64,000 nucleotides of DNA, taken from positions 12,446,032 to 12,510,031 of the forward strand of contig OY979724.1 in assembly GCA_963855995.1 (NCBI GenBank). The letters run 5' to 3'. Source of the stretch: Muricea muricata. Its lineage: Eukaryota; Cnidaria; Anthozoa; Malacalcyonacea; Plexauridae. Position 1 is the stretch's first letter; every line of letters starts with the position of its first letter. Of the stretch, positions 61,201 to 64,000 are shown in pieces. Made by a program: the position numbers and the translations under genes. Below the pieces are notes generated by a model. The model saw only the letters and a program-made list of their open reading frames with translations, was not told the DNA's origin and did no database searches.

Positions 61201-63416
61201 AGTAATTGGATAGGGATGGCCTAAGACGATAATGGAATTGACAGCATGAGCTGGAAAGGTATGGTTGATAGCTTCTTACAGTTTTTAAGTTGATACTCAA
61301 TGGCAGCTTTGAGGTTGAATGCCTCCACCAATGCTGTTTCATGAAGAACCTGAAGTGAAACAAGGAATTGAAAGAGTGTTGGGGAAAATATGCCAGTCAG
61401 AGAGTCTACTCTTTCACATCTTCCCATACCTTGGTATTACCAACACTTCGAACTTCTATTCCTTCTGTTGTCATGCCAACACTGAGCTCTAAGAGTAAAT
61501 GTGGATGGAACATTAGCTCTGGGCTTATGAAATGTGGACAGAAGACAAATGGCAATCCTTTAGAATGCTAACTGCAGCCTTTTTAACTTTCTGTTGTTTC
61601 AATCTTTAATCACTACATTATATAACTCAAAATTACTTTTCCCTTCTCTTAATTCTGGGCTCAAACCCAAAAATCACAAGGAATTTATCCCCTGTTCTCT
61701 AAATCATTTCTCAATATTGTCCATAACACCTTTTCACTGCTCCACATACAATCAAACTTTTATCTGGTAATTGCATTGACAGACCAAACCATTCCAAATC
61801 CATCTCAATACCTGGGTGTTCGCGGATGCCTTTCTCAATGATGTCAGCAATATGTTTCAAGGCTGGAGCATACTGTTTCATGCTGTAGTAACACAGTGCT
61901 ATGTTGTAGGACAAATCTATAAATAAGTACTGGATTAAATACTTGATACTAACTGTGACAATGAAAATAATTCACAAAACATAGCTCTGTCTAAACCCAG
62001 ACCTGTGATGAAGACAAACCTGGCTGGTAACCGAGAACATTCATGGCAGACGAGAACTTTTGGCATGCCTCAGAATAGCGTTGTTCCTTTTTGTAAACAA
62101 AAGCAAAATTATGACAGCATTAGTAAATCAGCACTAGTCAATCAAGTCTATTTTTGTAAAAACTCCATTTAAGTCTATCGACACAGACGAAATGTTAATG
62201 ATTGGTGCCGAAAATTGATTTGATGCCGAAAAATTGTATTGATTTGAGCAATAATTGTGACTTAACAACATTTTTCCCACCAGGAACTTTGAAGGTCTAT
62301 ATTTAATATGCTGCTACATATATAATATACCTTGTATAACAGACAGCCAAGATTGATTTCAACATCCGGGTCATCCCCTGGACATTGCTCAACCATACTC
62401 TAAAAAGTATTAAAGAATCATATTATATATATATTGAAAAATATATACAAAATTATGTTATTGCTTGTAAAACCTCATTATATATTGACAAAATATTGAC
62501 TCATACCTTTGCACCTTGTAAGTCCTCTTCTCCATATTTGATAGCTGCTTGAAGTTTTAAGACCTGGAGAATGAATTCAATAATACAGTATACGATAATC
62601 ATCTTGTAAGCAAATTTAATATACATCTTGTAAATTGTAGTTTTATTAACTTTATATGTCACACAAACAATAACTGACCTGTGACTGATAAGCTGGATTG
62701 TCAATTTGAAATGTTGCTTTGGTTGCTTCAGGATATTTGAAGGCTTTGTACAAGGACTAAGACAGAAAACAATCAGAGAGTTAGTGAGTTGTAAGTTTGT
62801 TGATAGATTGATTGATTGAGTTGGATTAGACACAGTTTCACATAGTGATCTAGGCATAGGTGTGACACCCATTGTATTACTGAGTGTATAATTCTTTCAG
62901 CCTTGCTGAATGCACAACTTTGATGACCTTCTCGCAGGCTGTAACCAACTAGATAAAGTCATTAGCTACTTGCCCAGACAGATAGACAAAATTGCAGACA
63001 GTTACCTGGGCATATGCAAGTTTATACTCATTTACTTCAGGATTTATCTGAACAAGTTGCTCGTAACTAATGGTAAAAATAAAACACCATATTATTAGCT
63101 TGGCAATGAATAGTGGCATAAACCAAATGATTATATTAAGTAGATTTGAAGCTTATGGAGCTGGATACATGAGAAAGCAATGGCTTCCAACATATGACTT
63201 ACCATTCAGCAGCATTTTCAAAATTCTGTAATTGGAAGTAACAATAGCCTAGCAAGGACAACGCCGCTCTGGACTGAAACACATGAAAATTGTATGAGTT
63301 ATGTAATAACAATATTTGTAGGTTATGTTAATTGGTTCATTTTTACTGACCTTTGGGTGATTTTCTAATTCAAGAGCAAGATGGTTGACTGCTTCGTCAA
63401 ATTTTTGACTTTTTAT
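55297..63416 (-). CDS. IFT70: IFT70 / TTC30, intraflagellar transport IFT-B subunit, 27 exons (5' end missing)
   Basis: Exons (minus, 5' to 3'): 63416-63351, 63273-63203, 63066-63006, 62756-62679, 62563-62507, 62399-62331, 62086-62020, 61916-61812, 61488-61430, 61349-61280, 60668-60619, 60268-60206, 60117-60069, 59920-59880, 59583-59518, 58878-58825, 58564-58499, 58180-58104, 57632-57563, 57308-57231, 57153-57091, 56991-56920, 56638-56603, 56519-56452, 56107-56029, 55950-55821, 55421-55297. They give 629 residues; about 20-35 N-terminal residues lie beyond 64000 (human 665). The TPR superhelix is very conserved: LSLLGYCYFQLQNF, YNIALCYYSMKQYAPALKHI, GFEKLQFLLQQNPFPPE, ENKYKEAIGFYEPIVKKHYD, LYCAKGNYEFGMSRIIKS. 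The C-terminus has VEQPLEEEKLHPGRNTVTYE. IFT70 wraps IFT52 in the IFT-B core and is needed for building cilia. AATAAA overlaps the stop. Confidence 0.95.
58985..59500 (+). repeat. CTTGATGCAAG-type repeat, copy A, interrupted by the fold-back MITE
   Basis: Words such as ACTTGATGCAACTTG, AACTTGCATCAAGCTTG and CTGCAGCAGACTTGCTG fill the region on both sides of 59114-59327. The GATATCGGCTTGATGACTGC block recurs inverted at 60890-60920. Confidence 0.7.
59114..59327. mobile_element. Fold-back MITE in an IFT70 intron
   Basis: GTCCCTTTGGGGTCGG at the left tip is repeated exactly inverted at the right (CCGACCCCAAAGGGAC with one change). The arms continue with TATGCAAGAACGAC, CATGATAAAAC and GGAAGTAATTAGTATGCAAG, so it is nearly all palindrome. 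Confidence 0.85.
60855..61045 (-). repeat. CTTGATGCAAG-type repeat, copy B (inverted)
   Basis: The reverse complement of part of copy A: GCAGCAAGTCTGCTGCAGGA, GCAGTCATCAAGCCGATATC, then ACAAGCTTGATGCAAGTTG. It is in a different IFT70 intron, 1.5 kb away. Confidence 0.7.
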
Positions 63417-64000
63417 CTAGAAGCAGAATGAACATAAATTTATGTTCTGCTTGCTATATATTCTGGTTCAGTAGTTGTGTTTAGAATTACAATAAAGCCC
63501 AATTGAATTGCATTGTATACGACCCAACGTTGGTTTAGTGTCTTCATTGAGGGTCATCTGATTTGGCAAAGCTGCCCCTTATATCATTTGCCAAGAAGTT
63601 GGAGGTAGTCGTATGGCAAAGCTGCTGCCATCTTTACTTGCATGACAAGTCATATAAATATCCCATGTTTCTGGGCAGTGTCTTTGGCCATCTCGATTGT
63701 TAGTGTTTTTTCCACATCAACTCTAAGTATACCCCATAGGGCAGGGGTGTTAAATTTAATTTAAAGGGGAGGAGTGATGGTAAGGGGTAGGGTGGGGGTG
63801 ATGGTAGGGGGTTGGGTGGGGGTGATGGTAGGGGGTTGGGTGGGGGTGATGGTAGGGGTGGGGTGATGGTAGGGGGTGGGGTGGTGGTAGGGCAAGGTGG
63901 TACTAACTTTGTATGATTGGTGTAGATTATAGTATGCATTAGGCATATGAACGACATTTTTTTAAATAGACAGTGTGTTGATGATGTCATAAGTATTTCC
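63417..64000 (-). other. Intron of IFT70 running off the window
   Basis: No IFT70 exon is visible between the acceptor at 63417 and the window end, so the start codon lies outside. The stretch contains the G-rich minisatellite at 63772-63900. Confidence 0.5.
63772..63900 (+). repeat. G-rich minisatellite
   Basis: Five to six units of about 16-24 bases, of the form GTGATGGTAGGGGGTTGGG with variants. The runs of three to five G spaced by 1-6 bases fit G-quadruplex rules on the plus strand (C-rich in IFT70 pre-mRNA). It explains two proline-rich chance frames on the minus strand. Confidence 0.85.

Noticed and set aside
63700-63990. Proline-rich minus-strand frames
   Set aside because: They are translations of the G-rich minisatellite.

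Overview
This is animal nuclear DNA. It is AT-rich, its genes are split into many short exons with GT-AG introns of roughly 100-2000 bases, and the products are metazoan (Axin with RGS and DIX domains, a Fox-family splicing factor, an IFT-B ciliary subunit). Repeats point to an anthozoan cnidarian, probably a hexacoral: a tandem motif near 25.9-26.1 kb that I recall from coral sequences, a LINE tail of a type common in corals and anemones, and many fold-back MITEs. The species cannot be named from the sequence alone. I rebuilt the exon chains by hand from splice sites, reading frame and remembered family sequence; in every complete chain the exons add up to a multiple of three.

Layout. 0.2-0.7 kb: last exon of an RNA-binding protein (+). 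1.3-6.0 kb: GTPBP1 (-). 7.4-8.4 kb: Josephin deubiquitinase (+). 9.5-11.9 kb: GID4 (-). 12.5-15.0 kb: RBFOX-like splicing factor (+). 15.4-16.8 kb: CENP-M (-). 17.0-18.6 kb: NOL12 (+). 19.5-27.9 kb: UTP6 (+), with a LINE fragment, a tRNA-like SINE head and tandem repeats in its introns. 28.4-29.7 kb: an unrecognised 229-residue protein (+). 29.7-35.7 kb: gene-poor upstream region of Axin with a TCF/LEF site cluster. 35.7-45.9 kb: Axin (+). 45.9-52.4 kb: no recognisable gene, packed with inverted-repeat elements and a minisatellite. 52.4-54.4 kb: BAP18 (-). 55.3-64 kb: IFT70/TTC30 (-), with its 5' end outside the window.

The genes are mostly independent housekeeping and signalling genes: GTPase, deubiquitinase, E3-ligase receptor, splicing regulator, kinetochore subunit, two ribosome-biogenesis factors, Wnt scaffold, chromatin reader-complex subunit and ciliary transport. 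Several pairs are head-to-head (GTPBP1/Josephin, GID4/RBFOX, CENP-M/NOL12), and RBFOX and CENP-M are tail-to-tail. From memory, most human orthologues lie on chromosomes 22q and 17, or on the AXIN1/RBFOX1 paralogon on 16p, so the window may be a compact piece of an ancient animal linkage group.

The most interesting non-coding signals are a cluster of seven TGCATG motifs (the binding site of Fox proteins) around one exon of the Fox gene itself, and three ATCAAAG TCF sites upstream of Axin.
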